A model generated the notes under the pieces. It saw only the letters and a list, made by a program, of their open reading frames with translations, was not told the origin of the DNA and did no database searches. From Clostridium_AD frigoriphilum (GTDB taxonomy: Bacteria > Bacillota > Clostridia > Clostridiales > Clostridiaceae): a DNA stretch of 64,000 nt. The stretch is taken from positions 1 to 64,000 of the forward strand of contig NZ_JAZHFS010000016.1 of assembly GCF_036541405.1 (NCBI RefSeq), written 5' to 3'. The translations under genes and the position numbers were made by a program. Shown piece by piece: positions 63,017 through 64,000 of this stretch (the first letter of the stretch is position 1; every line of letters starts with the position of its first letter).

Positions 63017-64000
63017 TTAAGGTAATATAATAAATCTAATTATAAATAAACCTGCTAAAACATAAACTATAGGACTTACTTCTTTATACCTGCCTGTTGC
63101 TACTTTTACTATTGGGTAGAAAATAATTCCTGCAGCTATTCCATTTGCTATACTATAGCTAAAAGGCATTATTGCTATTGTTAAGAATGCTGGGAGTGCT
63201 TCTGTAAAATCTTCAAAATCAATCTTTGTAATTGAACTCATCATAAGTACTCCAACTATTACAAGTGCTGGAGCAGTTGCCTCCGTTGGTACTATTCCTA
63301 CAAGTCCACTAAAAAATAATGAAGCTAAAAATAAGACTCCCACTGTAGCTGATGTAAGACCTGTTCTTCCACCTTCTGCAACTCCTGCTGTGGATTCAAC
63401 ATAAGTTACTACTGTACTTGTTCCCATAATTGCTCCTGCAGTAGTTGCTAATGCATCTGACATTAATGCCTTATTCATATTTTTTACTCGTCCATTCTCA
63501 TCGAGCATCTTAGCTTTTGTTGCTGTTCCTACGAGTGTTCCTATTGTGTCAAATAAATCCACTAAACTAAAGGTTATTACAACCATTACTACACTCATTA
63601 TTGCTGAAAATACTCCCTTACCAGCACCTGATCCTAAAAGACCTGCAAAATCAAACTGCATGAATGTTGGTGCAAGAGATGGTGGTGCACTAAATATCTT
63701 AACACCTGCTAGTTTTGTAATTCCAAACGGAATCCCCACTATAGCAGTTATAACAATTCCAATTAGTATAGATCCTTTTATTTTTCTAGCCATGAATATT
63801 GCCGTAATAGCTATGCCTATTAAAGTCACTAATGCACTTGGAGATGTAAGCCTACCAAAGGCTACTAAAGTATCTTTATTACTTACAATTATTCCGCCAC
63901 CTTTAAAACCTATAAGGGCTATAAATAATCCGATACCACCTGAAATAGCAAGTTTTAAATTTTGTGGCAAAGCATCTACTATTTTTTCTCGTATTGATGT
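63017..64000 (-). CDS. NCS2-family purine permease (AzgA/PbuG type), 5' end outside window
   Basis: The reading frame stays open to the right edge (the sequence I-R-E-K-I-V-D-A-L-P-Q-N-L-K continues upstream), so the apparent start inside is not real; at least 328 C-terminal residues are present. Multiple hydrophobic segments, V-T-F-S-L-V-D-L-F-D-T-I-G-T-L-V-G and T-S-T-V-V-T-Y-V-E-S-T-A-G-V-A-E-G-G-R-T-G-L are AzgA-clade signatures. It imports adenine, guanine or hypoxanthine. A purine riboswitch, if any, would be beyond the window. Confidence 0.93.
   Translation of the reverse strand, partial: TSIREKIVDALPQNLKLAISGGIGLFIALIGFKGGGIIVSNKDTLVAFGRLTSPSALVTLIGIAITAIFMARKIKGSILIGIVITAIVGIPFGITKLAGVKIFSAPPSLAPTFMQFDFAGLLGSGAGKGVFSAIMSVVMVVITFSLVDLFDTIGTLVGTATKAKMLDENGRVKNMNKALMSDALATTAGAIMGTSTVVTYVESTAGVAEGGRTGLTSATVGVLFLASLFFSGLVGIVPTEATAPALVIVGVLMMSSITKIDFEDFTEALPAFLTIAIMPFSYSIANGIAAGIIFYPIVKVATGRYKEVSPIVYVLAGLFIIRFIILP

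Noticed and set aside
1..64000. CRISPR arrays, insertion sequences, prophage genes, tRNA or rRNA genes
   Set aside because: I saw no repeat-spacer pattern, transposase or integrase, and no cloverleaf or rRNA sequence; a tool-based search would be needed to exclude a missed tRNA.

Overview
This window is low-G+C DNA from a spore-forming, motile, fermentative Firmicute, most likely a Clostridium sensu stricto. I infer this from AT-rich codon use, strong AGGAGG ribosome sites with several TTG starts, T-box leaders, spoVM and ylbJ (sporulation), motAB, pta, an L-lactate dehydrogenase-like gene, a CtfAB-type CoA transferase, and a long housekeeping gene order that matches the Bacillus/Clostridium rpmB-priA-gmk region. 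I see no rRNA, tRNA, CRISPR array, insertion sequence or prophage.

Left part (1-16 kb), accessory and mostly short units: a zinc-finger/TPR membrane protein; a polysaccharide flippase preceded by a tiny translationally coupled ORF; a rubredoxin-like/nitroreductase pair; the Na+/Ser-Thr symporter sstT; an RpiB-like isomerase lacking the usual Cys; an AgrC/AgrA-type two-component system next to a BcrA-type ABC transporter and, a little further on, a BcrC-type PAP2 phosphatase (together a plausible envelope-stress or peptide-resistance block); motAB; a MarR regulator; and an orphan PTS EIIC.

Middle (16-36 kb): two T-box-controlled aminoacyl-tRNA synthetase genes in tandem (archaeal-type AspRS and a ThrRS lacking its TGS domain). 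In both leaders the specifier triplet can be read (GAC and ACC), and the Asp leader carries a second, Stem-I-less antiterminator/terminator module. Next come an ABC exporter and a lactococcin-972-type ABC ATPase/permease pair with no bacteriocin gene beside it. A beta-glucoside/glucan locus follows (GH3, GH42, AraC regulator, GPH symporter, GH30). It is followed by fermentation and carbon genes: an LDH homologue with Leu at the substrate-specificity position, CoA transferase subunits A and B, and a carbonic anhydrase.

Right part (36-64 kb), conserved core: pta (without ackA) diverges from tmcAL-ylbJ. After these come coaD, rsmD, recG, fakA and an asp23 family gene, then rpmB, which converges on spoVM. 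From 61.5 kb leftwards on the minus strand lies one long co-directional block, yicC-remA-gmk-rpoZ-coaBC-priA-def-fmt-rsmB-rlmN-prpC-prkC-rsgA-rpe-thiN, ending with a 56-residue membrane peptide and spoVM. This block joins nucleotide/CoA supply, replication restart, translation maturation and Ser/Thr phosphorylation signalling. A DapL-like aminotransferase and a truncated NCS2 purine permease close the window.

Gene starts were adjusted where a ribosome site or promoter made a downstream start better; these cases are explained in the entries. All promoter, operator and terminator calls come from reading by eye.
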